NCBI RefSeq assembly: GCF_004217555.1
Contig: NZ_SHKW01000001.1
Location: 5,146,001-5,210,000 of the forward strand
Length of the DNA: 64,000 nucleotides
Direction of reading: 5' to 3'
Origin: Edaphobacter modestus
Lineage (GTDB): Bacteria; Acidobacteriota; Terriglobia; Terriglobales; Acidobacteriaceae
Positions 51,813 to 60,552 of the stretch are shown here, in pieces. A program made the position numbers and the translations under genes. The number at the start of each line of letters is the position of its first letter. The stretch's first letter is position 1. A model generated the notes under the pieces. The model saw only the letters and a program-made list of their open reading frames with translations, had not been told where the DNA came from and ran no database searches.

Positions 51813-54800
51813 TTACTGGTGTTCGGCGAGTGCCTCGGTTTGTTTGGACATCTTCGCGGTGCGTTCGAGCTTGTCCCAGCTGAACGGTTTGCCGTCGATC
51901 GCACGCTTAATCGTCTTGAACAGAACGATCGAAAAGACCTGGCGATAAGTGAAGCGCTGGATCCAGATGTGAACGAGCAGCCAGGCGTCGCCGCGGCTGG
52001 CGGGATGTTTGCGCTCGAGCGCGAAGGCGAGGGCCGAGGTGAGGAAATCGATGACGAGGAAGGCAAGGAAGAAGAGGAGCAGCTTATGGAAGCTGGCGGT
52101 TGACGTAGTGTCGGGGTGGAAGTGCTTGTCGATGAAGTAGTGGACCACACCGGCGACGAACATCAGGTCGATCAGGGGTGAGACCAGCGGCAGCAGAATC
52201 TGGAAGATGAGGATGTTGGGCAGCGCGAAGAGGCCCATGGCGCGATGTTTCGTGATGGCCCCGCGGTGTTTGAAGATGGCCTGAAGGATTCCGAAGGACC
52301 AGCGGAAGCGCTGGCGCATGAGGCCGTCCATGTCGACGGGAGCCTCGGTGAAGGCGAGAGCCTGGTCCTCGTAGATGACGGAGTAGCCCTGCTCGAGCAC
52401 GTTCATGGTGAGGTCGGCATCTTCGGCCACGGTGTCGGGGTGATAGCCTCCGCCGGCGCGCACGGTAGAGGTGCGCCAGGCACCGATGGCTCCGGGGACG
52501 ACCATGACGACGTCGAAGAGGTCGAGGGCGCGGCGCTCGAAGTTCTGCGAGGTGATGTACTCGAGTGCCTGCCAGCGGGTCCAGAGGTTCACGCGATTGC
52601 CGACCTTGGCGTTGCCGGCGACGGCGCCGATCTTCGGGTTGGCGAAGTGGCAGACGAGGCGGGTGATGGCGTCGTGGGCGATGACGCCATCGGCGTCGAT
52701 GCCGATGTAGATCTCCTCGTCGGTGTGGTTGAGGGCGAAGTTGAGCGCCTCGGCCTTGCCGCCGTTGGGCTTTGTAAGCACCGTCAGGCGACCGGCGGCG
52801 ATATCGGCGGGGTATGCGTCGCGGGCGACCTCGAAGGTGCGGTCGGTTGAACCGTCGTCGATGACGATGATGCGGAGATTTTTGTAGTTGGACATCATCA
52901 CCGACCGGATGGTGCGGACGATGACCTTCTCTTCGTTATAGGCGGGAATGAGGACGGCGACGCGCGGAGCATAGTCGGGCGCGGCGAAGTTTTTGCGCGT
53001 ACGGAGGCGGTCGATGACGGCGAAGATGCCGATGAGGATGAGCCGCGCGCTCATCAGGATGTCGCCGACAAAGAAGAGGCTGACGACGAAGTTGTTGAAG
53101 AAGCCGAAGAGGAAGAAGGTGATGGAGTCGGCGCGGGCCTGCCAGCGCTGGTGCGGGGTGAGCGGAGGCATGACCTGGGCACGGGTTTTGCCGATCAGCT
53201 CGGAGACGGGAACGATCTGGTACCCGCGCTCGCGCAGCGTGGTGATGAGCATCGGCAGTGCGGCGACGGTGGCGGCGCGATCTCCGCCCCCATCATGCAT
53301 GAGGATGATGGAGCCGCGTGTCCAGGGGCGCTTGTCCATCTCGGAGATCTGGGCAAAGACGTCGTCGGTGATCTCCTGCGGAGTCTTGCGCGGGGTTTCA
53401 TTCCAGTCGTTGGTATCGATCTTGTTTCCGAGGATGACGTAGCCGCGGCTCTGGATGCGTTCGACGGGAGCAGCCTGATCGTTGGTGTCGGGCTCCTGGT
53501 CGATGGAGTAGGGAGGACGGAAGTAGAGCGGCTGCACGCCGATCTTCGAAGCGAAGAGGCGCTCGGTGAGGTTCAGCTCGAGATCGACCTGCCCCTTGGA
53601 GATCTCGGCGATATCGGGATGAGTGAAGCTGTGGTTGCCTATCTCATGACCCTCGCGGTAGACGCGCTGCATGATGCCGACGTTCTTCTCCGCCTCCTCG
53701 CCGATCATGAGGAAGACACCCTTCACGTTGTACTGCTTCAGGACATCGAGAATCTTTGGGGTCCATTCGGCATCGGGACCGTCGTCAAACGAGATCGCTA
53801 CCTTTTTGGGGTTGTAACCGTACTGCGTCACGGTGTACGAGAGCGGGTAGGACTCCATCGATTCCTGCAGCACCATGCGGTACTGCGAAGGGACGGAATC
53901 GTCGTCATCCATGGTGAGGTCGCGCGAGCCATCCTGAGGCTTTCGTGTGATGCGCAGGACGTCGCCTTCCCCTTCGGTATCGATGTCGTAGCCTGGCGGA
54001 ACCTGGGCCAGGTCTTTGGCGGGATCGGCGTGAAGCGGGGCGTCCCAGATCTTCCAGAGAGAGTTGTCCTCCTGTCCCAGACGCCAGAGCGCAATCGTCT
54101 GGATGCCCAGCGCGCGGGCTGCACGCATCTCATTCATAACGGTGACGGCGTCGAGAAACCAGACGTAGTGACGCACATGGGCGTCGTCGTCATCGTAGGC
54201 GAAGTGGACGTTGAGCGAGTCGTCGTCCAGATCGATGTGGGAGTGGGAGTCGTAGGCCTGCTGCCATGCCTGCTGTGTCGAGATACTGGTTACGGAGAGG
54301 ACCTTCTCCGGGACGCTCGGGACATTTTTTTTGCCTCTCTTCCGAACGGTCGGAGACGTCGTGGTCCAGTCATAGCCGTAGCTTCCGATGGCGCAGATGA
54401 TCTTGTCCTTCGGAACGACCTTCAGAGCCCATTTGAGGTTGTCGATGAACCAGTCCTGCGAGGCGATGGGTCCGGGCCCGCTGCCGGTCTCGTGCTCGTC
54501 GTAGTTCATCAACAGCAGACCGTCGGAGTGGTCGGCGAGGAACTTCATGTCGAAGTCTTCGTCGTGCGCGGGAACGTTGACGTAGACGCGAAGGTTGCGG
54601 GGATGAAAATCGTCGTACAGGGCAGCGATGAGAGCCTTGAAGCCTGGCTGCGCTTCGAGAGGAATCTCTTCGAGGTCAACGGAAAGGCCGCGGTACGTGG
54701 GGTTGGCGGCGAGCAGCTGATCGACCTGATGGATGAAGTTGGCGCGAGCGGTTTCGCTCGAGAGGAACTGACCGATCTCGGGCATGAAGACGCCTTTGAC

Positions 54801-55349
54801 CGGGTCGTAGTTGTTTACAAGCGGGAAGACATCGAGATTGACGTGACTGGACGAGATGAGATCGCCGATTTTGCCGTCGTGATCCACCGGCGCGATGCGG
54901 CCTTTGTTCACGATTGGGTATGGACGATTGTCAAGAGAGAAGCCGGTCAGGGCTCCATCGGGCGAGACGACATGCAGCCATTCGGGAAAGAGCAGATCGA
55001 TCTGGCTGATGTGTTGACGAAGGGAGGAGAAACTGGCGGGATCGTCCTCGACGTAGTAGGCCGCGCGGAGTCCTTCGCCGGAGTTCAGGGGAACGTCGGC
55101 GGGCTTGAGATCGGTCTTGCGGTGGGCTGACCGGCGGAACTTGAGGCCCTTCAGGTTTTGCTGGTTCGCCAGCGTCCGGTAGTTGCGCTTGTGCGCGGAC
55201 AGCAAAAGCTCCGGCAGAGGCTGCATGCGGATGAGCCCGACGAGAAAGATGATTCCGAGAATGAGACCGCCCAGGGCGAGCGAGTCAAAGGCGACCCGAA
55301 GACGCTTCCAGCGTTTGCGTTGCGGATCGTAAAAGATTTGTTTGCTCAT
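51813..55349 (-). CDS. GH18-like / polysaccharide deacetylase / GT2 glycosyltransferase triple fusion
   Basis: A membrane polysaccharide enzyme of 1178 residues. After one N-terminal helix (SLALGGLILGIIFLVGLIRM) comes a GH18-like domain (about residues 85-460, catalytic-type GLSVDLEEIP and LLLMNYDEHE). A NodB deacetylase domain follows at about 520-715 (KVAISFDDGPDAEWTP, GHEIGNHSFTHPD), then more helices and a processive GT2 domain at about 820-1055 (VAVLIPAYNEEKVIVRTIRS, DADGV, VAEDADLT and RQRFRW, the QxxRW type), and C-terminal helices. It may make and modify a beta-linked aminosugar polymer. ATG 55349 is the likely start; an in-frame extension reaches 55421. Confidence 0.87.
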   Translation of the reverse strand: MSKQIFYDPQRKRWKRLRVAFDSLALGGLILGIIFLVGLIRMQPLPELLLSAHKRNYRTLANQQNLKGLKFRRSAHRKTDLKPADVPLNSGEGLRAAYYVEDDPASFSSLRQHISQIDLLFPEWLHVVSPDGALTGFSLDNRPYPIVNKGRIAPVDHDGKIGDLISSSHVNLDVFPLVNNYDPVKGVFMPEIGQFLSSETARANFIHQVDQLLAANPTYRGLSVDLEEIPLEAQPGFKALIAALYDDFHPRNLRVYVNVPAHDEDFDMKFLADHSDGLLLMNYDEHETGSGPGPIASQDWFIDNLKWALKVVPKDKIICAIGSYGYDWTTTSPTVRKRGKKNVPSVPEKVLSVTSISTQQAWQQAYDSHSHIDLDDDSLNVHFAYDDDDAHVRHYVWFLDAVTVMNEMRAARALGIQTIALWRLGQEDNSLWKIWDAPLHADPAKDLAQVPPGYDIDTEGEGDVLRITRKPQDGSRDLTMDDDDSVPSQYRMVLQESMESYPLSYTVTQYGYNPKKVAISFDDGPDAEWTPKILDVLKQYNVKGVFLMIGEEAEKNVGIMQRVYREGHEIGNHSFTHPDIAEISKGQVDLELNLTERLFASKIGVQPLYFRPPYSIDQEPDTNDQAAPVERIQSRGYVILGNKIDTNDWNETPRKTPQEITDDVFAQISEMDKRPWTRGSIILMHDGGGDRAATVAALPMLITTLRERGYQIVPVSELIGKTRAQVMPPLTPHQRWQARADSITFFLFGFFNNFVVSLFFVGDILMSARLILIGIFAVIDRLRTRKNFAAPDYAPRVAVLIPAYNEEKVIVRTIRSVMMSNYKNLRIIVIDDGSTDRTFEVARDAYPADIAAGRLTVLTKPNGGKAEALNFALNHTDEEIYIGIDADGVIAHDAITRLVCHFANPKIGAVAGNAKVGNRVNLWTRWQALEYITSQNFERRALDLFDVVMVVPGAIGAWRTSTVRAGGGYHPDTVAEDADLTMNVLEQGYSVIYEDQALAFTEAPVDMDGLMRQRFRWSFGILQAIFKHRGAITKHRAMGLFALPNILIFQILLPLVSPLIDLMFVAGVVHYFIDKHFHPDTTSTASFHKLLLFFLAFLVIDFLTSALAFALERKHPASRGDAWLLVHIWIQRFTYRQVFSIVLFKTIKRAIDGKPFSWDKLERTAKMSKQTEALAEHQ

Positions 55350-55465
55350 CAGGGAGTGCGATGCATACGCGAGGGCGGGGTGCCCTTCTTCCATCCTATG
55401 CAGGTGCGCTGGCGGAGTCAACGAGGAGGTTGGCCGATGGAACGTTCACAGTATGATGCAGTTGC

Positions 55466-56971
55466 ATGCCCGTGATTAAGAGAAGGATGGTGATGCAGTT
55501 CTGGCTGGCGCTCGCCCTGGGACTCGCCCTGCGGCTGGTCTTTGTGCTGCATGCCCCACGTATCGCAGGCGATACGCTGATTTATGGAGACATTGCGAAG
55601 AACTGGATGCAATACCACGTCTACGGCTTCGCGGAGTCGGCTGCGGGACCGATCCCAACCCTGATCCGTCTGCCTGGGTATCCACTGTTTCTCGCGCTGT
55701 GCTTCCGGATCTTCGGCGATGACCAGTACACGGCGGTGATGCTGGTCCAGTGCCTGATCGACCTGGGGACGTGCGTTCTGATGGCCGATCTCGCCCGGTG
55801 TGTCTTTGGCCAGCGTGCAGCTCTCGTCGTGCTGTGGTTGGGGGCCCTGTGTCCCTTCACGGCAAACTATGTTGCGTCTCCTCTGACGGAGACGCTGAGC
55901 CTGGCATGTATCGCGGTAGCGTTCTATGGGTTGGAGCGCTGGAGGCTGCAGCGGACAGGATGGAACCGCTGGCTGTGGATGATTGCGGCGGCGCTGGCCT
56001 ACGCCGTGCTGCTACGTCCCGAACAGGGATTGTTAGCCGTGGCGATTGTTCCCGCGATGGTTTGGATCGCGGTACGGCGCGAGGGCGGTTTTCACGGGAC
56101 TGCGCCCGTTGCGACGCTGGCGCTTTGCGTGGTCCTGCCGCTGGTTCCATGGACGGCCCGGAACTGGAGGACATTCCATGTGTTCCAGCCGCTGGTGCCT
56201 CGCGACGCGACCGATCCGGGCGAGTTGGTTCCCCGAGGCTTCAATCGCTGGTACCGCACATGGGCGATCGATTTTGCTTCGACCGAAGACGTTTATTGGA
56301 ACTGGAATACCGCGCTGATCGATATCAACGACATTCCCACACGCGCCTTCGACACGGAGGACCAATACAACCGCGTGGCGGCGTTGCTGAACGAGCACAA
56401 CGAGACCTTTAACGCGACCGCAAAGCTGGATTCAGCCTTCGGCGTGCTGGCGAAGGAGCGGATTGCCGACGACCCGATCCGGTATTACGTTGCATTGCCC
56501 GTTGCACGGTTGTTGAACATGGTGCTTCGCCCTCGAACGGAGATGATGGAGATCGCCCTCGAATGGTGGAAGTGGAGCAGACACCCTGCGAAGACTGCCT
56601 TCTCGAGCGCCTACGCGCTGCTGAATCTCGCCTACTTCGCGCTGGGAGGAACAGGTCTCTGGCGATGGCGGCACAGACAATGGGACGGCTACGCCGTGCT
56701 GGGTTGGTCGACGGTCGCTTTCCTTCTGCTCCGTTGCGCGCTGCTGTTGACGCTCGACAACTCCGAGCCGCGCTATACTCTGGAGTTTTTCCCTCTGCTG
56801 ACGCTGTGGGCAGGTGCTCTTTTCTTTTGCCCCAGCGCCAAAGGCGCAGGGAGCCACCAGCCTCGGTCAGGTTCTGATCGGCGTGTTGCCGAATGCGTCC
56901 AGCACGATGCGTCGCGCGGCGTCGAGCTCTTCCGGAAGGATAGTATGGGGCCTGCCGGGAAAACGCCGTAG
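55466..56971 (+). CDS. Polytopic membrane glycosyltransferase (GT39/ArnT-like)
   Basis: A 501-residue membrane protein with about ten helices. The first luminal loop RIAGDTLIYGDIAKNWMQYH includes the acidic residues typical of lipid-linked GT-C transferases, followed by RLPGYPLFLALCFRIFGDDQ. It resembles PMT/ArnT-type enzymes that use a polyprenyl-phosphate sugar. The C-terminal 35 or so residues, from about position 56867, are encoded antisense to the esterase gene and look non-homologous, so the natural end may be under weak constraint. Starts at 55466, 55487 or 55493 are possible. Confidence 0.8.
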   Translation: MPVIKRRMVMQFWLALALGLALRLVFVLHAPRIAGDTLIYGDIAKNWMQYHVYGFAESAAGPIPTLIRLPGYPLFLALCFRIFGDDQYTAVMLVQCLIDLGTCVLMADLARCVFGQRAALVVLWLGALCPFTANYVASPLTETLSLACIAVAFYGLERWRLQRTGWNRWLWMIAAALAYAVLLRPEQGLLAVAIVPAMVWIAVRREGGFHGTAPVATLALCVVLPLVPWTARNWRTFHVFQPLVPRDATDPGELVPRGFNRWYRTWAIDFASTEDVYWNWNTALIDINDIPTRAFDTEDQYNRVAALLNEHNETFNATAKLDSAFGVLAKERIADDPIRYYVALPVARLLNMVLRPRTEMMEIALEWWKWSRHPAKTAFSSAYALLNLAYFALGGTGLWRWRHRQWDGYAVLGWSTVAFLLLRCALLLTLDNSEPRYTLEFFPLLTLWAGALFFCPSAKGAGSHQPRSGSDRRVAECVQHDASRGVELFRKDSMGPAGKTP

Positions 56972-57550
56972 AGTGACGACGGCCCCCATTCCAGCAAGAA
57001 TGTTGGCCGACTCCTGTACCCGCGCAAAAGGGACGTGCGGATCGGGATCTCCCGAGCCGAAAAATGCGGGGGTTCCTGCAAGGTCGCCCGTGTGCCGCAG
57101 ATCTTCGTCGGGCGGACCGATGAGCCCGCCGGTGAAGGCGATGAGACCGGCATAGCGGTGCGGATGCGAGGCGACAAACTCCGTCGCCAGGCAGGCACCC
57201 TGCGAGAAGCCGCAGAGCACGATATTTTCGGCGTCGATTCCAGCGTCGGTCGCCTGCTTTACCGTGGCTGCCACCTTGCCGAGTGCGGAGTTCAGCCATG
57301 GCTGGTTCTGTTCCCGGGGCGCGAGAAAGGAGTACGGATACCAGCTGTTGCCCGCGGCCTGTGGCGCCAGATAGGCCAGCTCTGGCCGGTACATCTCGCC
57401 TGCGAGCGAGAGAATATCGTCGGCAGTCCCGCCGCGTCCGTGCAGCAGGATCACTGCTCCCAGTGCATGCTTGAGCGTCTCGCCGAGATGGGGTACCGGC
57501 TGGTCGCGGTGCGGATCGAGAGCGTTCGGTTCAAGCGCAGCGTCCGTCAT
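56867..57550 (-). CDS. Phospholipase/carboxylesterase-type alpha/beta hydrolase (MhqD-like)
   Basis: A 227-residue cytoplasmic hydrolase. Motifs: ALGAVILLHGRGGTADDILS (oxyanion region), VLCGFSQGACLATEFVASHP (nucleophile Ser), FGSGDPDPHVPFARVQES (Asp) and RRFPGRPHTILPEELD (His). This matches the phospholipase/carboxylesterase family that includes B. subtilis MhqD. Its ATG overlaps the stop of the MhqO-like dioxygenase by ATGA. The 3' end overlaps the convergent glycosyltransferase by 105 bases. Hydroquinone or electrophile detoxification is inferred from the pair. Confidence 0.85.
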   Translation of the reverse strand: MTDAALEPNALDPHRDQPVPHLGETLKHALGAVILLHGRGGTADDILSLAGEMYRPELAYLAPQAAGNSWYPYSFLAPREQNQPWLNSALGKVAATVKQATDAGIDAENIVLCGFSQGACLATEFVASHPHRYAGLIAFTGGLIGPPDEDLRHTGDLAGTPAFFGSGDPDPHVPFARVQESANILAGMGAVVTLRRFPGRPHTILPEELDAARRIVLDAFGNTPIRT

Positions 57551-58497
57551 ACGGTTACTTTCTCCTTGTGCAGCTCGAGCGGCGGAAGTCGCTGCTCGAT
57601 GACGGGACGATGTTGCTCCAGCCAGCTTGGAATACGCAGCGCCTCGCCCAGCGAATCGAGAGGCTCATCCAGCGCGAAGCCTGGTGGATCTGTCGCAAGT
57701 TCGAAGAGCACGCCTCCCGGTTCACGGAAGTAGATGGAGTGAAAGTAGGTGCGGTCCAGCACCGGAGTTACATCCAGGTGCTGGTCGAGGATCTCTCTCC
57801 ACTCCAAATGCGAGGCATCGTCGGCGGCGCGAAATGCGATGTGGTGTACGGTTCCCGAGCCGCTGCGTCCATGATGGCCATCAGGGTTCACGAGCAGATC
57901 GATGTGATTGCCCAGCGCCGAACCCTCGGCCGAGAAGCGCAAGCGGTTCCCCTGTTCGTCGCGCTTTGTGAAGCCCATGATGTTCAGGATTGCCGCGGTC
58001 TCTTCCGCCTGCTTGAGAAACAAAGTCACGCCAAAAAACCCGCGCAGGCTGTGCTCCGCAGGAATCGCGCTGAAGCGGGAAGGATGAGGGGACTCGGCAT
58101 GGGCATGCCCGACGATCTCGATCTTCATGCCGTCGGGATCGGGAAAGGTCAGCACGGTTTCTTTGAAACGCTCGCTGCGCTCGACCGGCAGGTTGTAGCT
58201 GGAGAGCCGGTTCTCCCAGAAGTCGATGGAAGACAAAGGAGCGCTAAACGCCGTAAGGGTCACCTCGCCGACTCCCGCACTTCCACGCGGCGTGCGTGGC
58301 CAGGGGAAGAAGGTCAGAATGGTTCCGGGGGTGCCGGAATCGTCGCCGAAGTAGAAGTGGTAGCTGCCGGGATCGTCGAAGTTGACCGTGCGCTTGACGA
58401 AGCGAAGGCCGAGGACCTCCGTGTAGAAGTCCAGGTTGGTCTGGGGGTCTGAGGCGATGGCGGTGACGTGGTGCAATCCAACGATGGGCTTCGGCAT
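57547..58497 (-). CDS. Ring-cleaving dioxygenase-type VOC protein (MhqO-like)
   Basis: A tandem VOC protein of 316 residues. The first module begins KPIVGLHHVTAIASDPQTNL with DFYTEVLGLRFVKRTVNFDD, and the second follows HSLRGFFGVTLFLKQAEETA with TVHHIAFRAADDASH and IYFREPGGVLFELATDPPGF (metal His and Glu). This is the MhqO/YkcA type linked to hydroquinone and quinone resistance in Bacillus. It is followed directly by the MhqD-like hydrolase and preceded, 35 bases away, by a FAD reductase gene. Confidence 0.88.
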   Translation of the reverse strand: MPKPIVGLHHVTAIASDPQTNLDFYTEVLGLRFVKRTVNFDDPGSYHFYFGDDSGTPGTILTFFPWPRTPRGSAGVGEVTLTAFSAPLSSIDFWENRLSSYNLPVERSERFKETVLTFPDPDGMKIEIVGHAHAESPHPSRFSAIPAEHSLRGFFGVTLFLKQAEETAAILNIMGFTKRDEQGNRLRFSAEGSALGNHIDLLVNPDGHHGRSGSGTVHHIAFRAADDASHLEWREILDQHLDVTPVLDRTYFHSIYFREPGGVLFELATDPPGFALDEPLDSLGEALRIPSWLEQHRPVIEQRLPPLELHKEKVTV

Positions 58498-58532
58498 GAC
58501 ATTGTCCTTTCCTGAAAGCAGAGCGTAACGGA

Positions 58533-59918
58533 CTACTGCAGCGGCTTGAGATCCCCAAGAACTGTGGGAATCAACTCGGAGACGGTGGGATGAATGTGAA
58601 CCGCACGCTGAATGGTCGTATATGGCGCGCGCGCATACATGACATCGGTGATGCAGTGGATGGCTTCGTCGCCGCCGACTCCAAGAATCGATGCCCCGAG
58701 AATCTGCTTGCTCTCGGAGTCCACCAGAACCTTCATGAAGCCGTCGCTCTCGCCTTTTTCGACGGCGCGATTGACCTTCGTCATGGGCCGGGTCCCGATC
58801 AGGGCAGGCTTTCCAGATTCTCGCACTTCGCGTTCGGTCATGCCTACGCGTGCCAGCGGCGGATCCATGAAGAGGCCATAGGTGGTGATGCGGTCCGAGA
58901 CGCGGCGGGGATCGTTGTCCAGCAGGTTCGCCGCGACGATCTCGAAGTCGTTATACGCCGTGTGGGTAAAGGCTCCCTTGCCATTGCAGTCGCCCATGGC
59001 CCAGATGCCGGGGACGTTCGTCCGGAGCTGATCGTCGACCTGGATATAGCCCTTGTCGTCGATGGCGACCCCTGCTTTCTCCAGCCCGAGGTCATCCGTG
59101 TTGGGCGTGCGGCCTACGGCAAGCAGGACATGCGAGGCGGTCGTGGGGGTCCCATCTTCCTCGCAGGTCACGTGGACAGAGACGCCCTGAGGATCGCTGT
59201 GCAGCTGGATGCATTCCGCGTTGAGGCGGATGTGAATTCCTTCCTTCTCGAGAATCTCTTTGATGGTTGCGGAGACGTCCTCATCTTCGCGATGCGTCAG
59301 GCGCGATGCCATCTCGACGATGGTGACCTCGCTGCCGAAGCGGCGGAAGGCCTGCGCGAATTCGATTCCGATGTAGCTTCCCCCCACAACCACGAGATGG
59401 CGCGGAAGCGTTTCAAGATCGAGCAGGGAGGTGTTCGTGAGAAAAGGAACCTCCTTCACGCCCGGCATGTCGGGCACATAGGCGCGGCCGCCTACGTTCA
59501 GAAAGATCTGTGGGGCCGTGATCGCCTCTTCGCCCACACGGATCTCCGTCGGCGACTCGAAACGCGCATGATCGGTAAAGACGGTGCAGTTTTCCATGTC
59601 CCGAAGCCAGCTTTCGATGCTGTTGCGCGACTTCAGGAGCACGGAGTCTTTCCGTGCCTTCAGGGCCTTCATGTCCGCGGTTACCGGGCCGGCCACGTCG
59701 ATGCCATAGCTCTTCGCGGTACGCGCCTTGTGAGCGACGTACGCACTGGCGATCAGCGTTTTGGTCGGAGTGCAGCCGGTGTTGACGCACGTTCCGCCAA
59801 AGAGTTTTCGCTCGACGATGGCCACCTTGCGTCCTGCCTGCGCGAGTCGTCCGGCGAGGGAGGGACCGGCCTGGCCGGCACCGACGATGATGGCGTCGAA
59901 ATCCTTTCGCGTCGTCAT
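58533..59918 (-). CDS. FAD-dependent pyridine nucleotide-disulfide oxidoreductase (mercuric-reductase-like)
   Basis: A class I flavoprotein disulfide reductase of 461 residues. The FAD motif is DAIIVGAGQAGPSLAGRLAQ, the redox pair is FGGTCVNTGCTPTKTLIASA, the NAD motif is VVGGSYIGIEFAQAFRRFGS, and the C-terminal interface has HPTVSELIP. It lacks the N-terminal heavy-metal domain and the C-terminal cysteine pair of MerA, so mercury reduction is unlikely. Its start overlaps the DUF4126 stop by ATGA. The substrate is unknown; the operon suggests electrophile or disulfide stress. Confidence 0.88.
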   Translation of the reverse strand: MTTRKDFDAIIVGAGQAGPSLAGRLAQAGRKVAIVERKLFGGTCVNTGCTPTKTLIASAYVAHKARTAKSYGIDVAGPVTADMKALKARKDSVLLKSRNSIESWLRDMENCTVFTDHARFESPTEIRVGEEAITAPQIFLNVGGRAYVPDMPGVKEVPFLTNTSLLDLETLPRHLVVVGGSYIGIEFAQAFRRFGSEVTIVEMASRLTHREDEDVSATIKEILEKEGIHIRLNAECIQLHSDPQGVSVHVTCEEDGTPTTASHVLLAVGRTPNTDDLGLEKAGVAIDDKGYIQVDDQLRTNVPGIWAMGDCNGKGAFTHTAYNDFEIVAANLLDNDPRRVSDRITTYGLFMDPPLARVGMTEREVRESGKPALIGTRPMTKVNRAVEKGESDGFMKVLVDSESKQILGASILGVGGDEAIHCITDVMYARAPYTTIQRAVHIHPTVSELIPTVLGDLKPLQ

Positions 59919-60376
59919 AGATGCGAGACTATCAGCAGGCCGCCGAAGATGGCGATGGCGTCTTCGATGAGGGCAGCGGGAAGATCGTTGCTGATGGTGC
60001 GTGAGAGCCAGCCGCGGAATGCGGCTCCGCCGAGGGTTCCGGCTACGGCTCCAATCGCTCCAGCCAGCAGGCCGCCCACCAGCGACTCGCGGGAGGCGCC
60101 GATGGCTGCGCCAGAGAGAGCGCCCGTGACCACACGGGTGATGAACTGCGGCGGAATCTTACGGCTGGGAGTCTTCGGGAGTTTGTCATTGACCAGCTCG
60201 CCCAGCGCGCCCAGAGAAAACAGCCATCGAGTGATGGCGGAGCTGAAGAAATGAAGCGATGTGCCCTCGAGGTTCAGCCAGCCCAGTCCGGCGGCCCAGC
60301 TCACCAGGGCAGGGGCCATGACGGCGCGTAGCCCAGCTATGATGCCGATCAGAAACGCAGATACAAGGATAGCCAT
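59915..60376 (-). CDS. DUF4126-family membrane protein
   Basis: A 153-residue membrane protein with about four helices, beginning MAILVSAFLIGIIAGLRAVM and including the Gly/Ala-rich VTGALSGAAIGASRESLVGG and LAGAIGAVAGTLGGAAFRGW. This pattern fits DUF4126, small membrane proteins of unknown role. It is the first gene of a four-gene minus-strand unit ending with the MhqD-like hydrolase and overlaps the next start by ATGA. Function is unknown. Confidence 0.8.
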   Translation of the reverse strand: MAILVSAFLIGIIAGLRAVMAPALVSWAAGLGWLNLEGTSLHFFSSAITRWLFSLGALGELVNDKLPKTPSRKIPPQFITRVVTGALSGAAIGASRESLVGGLLAGAIGAVAGTLGGAAFRGWLSRTISNDLPAALIEDAIAIFGGLLIVSHL

Positions 60377-60552
60377 GCGAGCCCTCGTCTACAGTGGAGT
60401 GGATGTTTTGGCGATCATAGAGAGCCGCGGACGGGGAGGCAATCATTAATGTCGGGAGAGAAAGACCCTCTGGGTGTGGTGGTGATTCATAAACACACAA
60501 GAGTTGATCCGGGGTGAGCATATTCTCGGACTGTGTTTGCGAAGGAGGAGAG

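Noticed and set aside
53151..55130. 659-codon open frame on the plus strand
   Set aside because: It is the exact antisense of the GH18/CE4/GT2 fusion gene; its product is Asp/Val/Gly-rich with no family features, as expected from GC-rich antisense translation.
58590..60254. 554-codon open frame on the plus strand
   Set aside because: Antisense to the FAD reductase and DUF4126 genes; no ribosome-binding site or domain.
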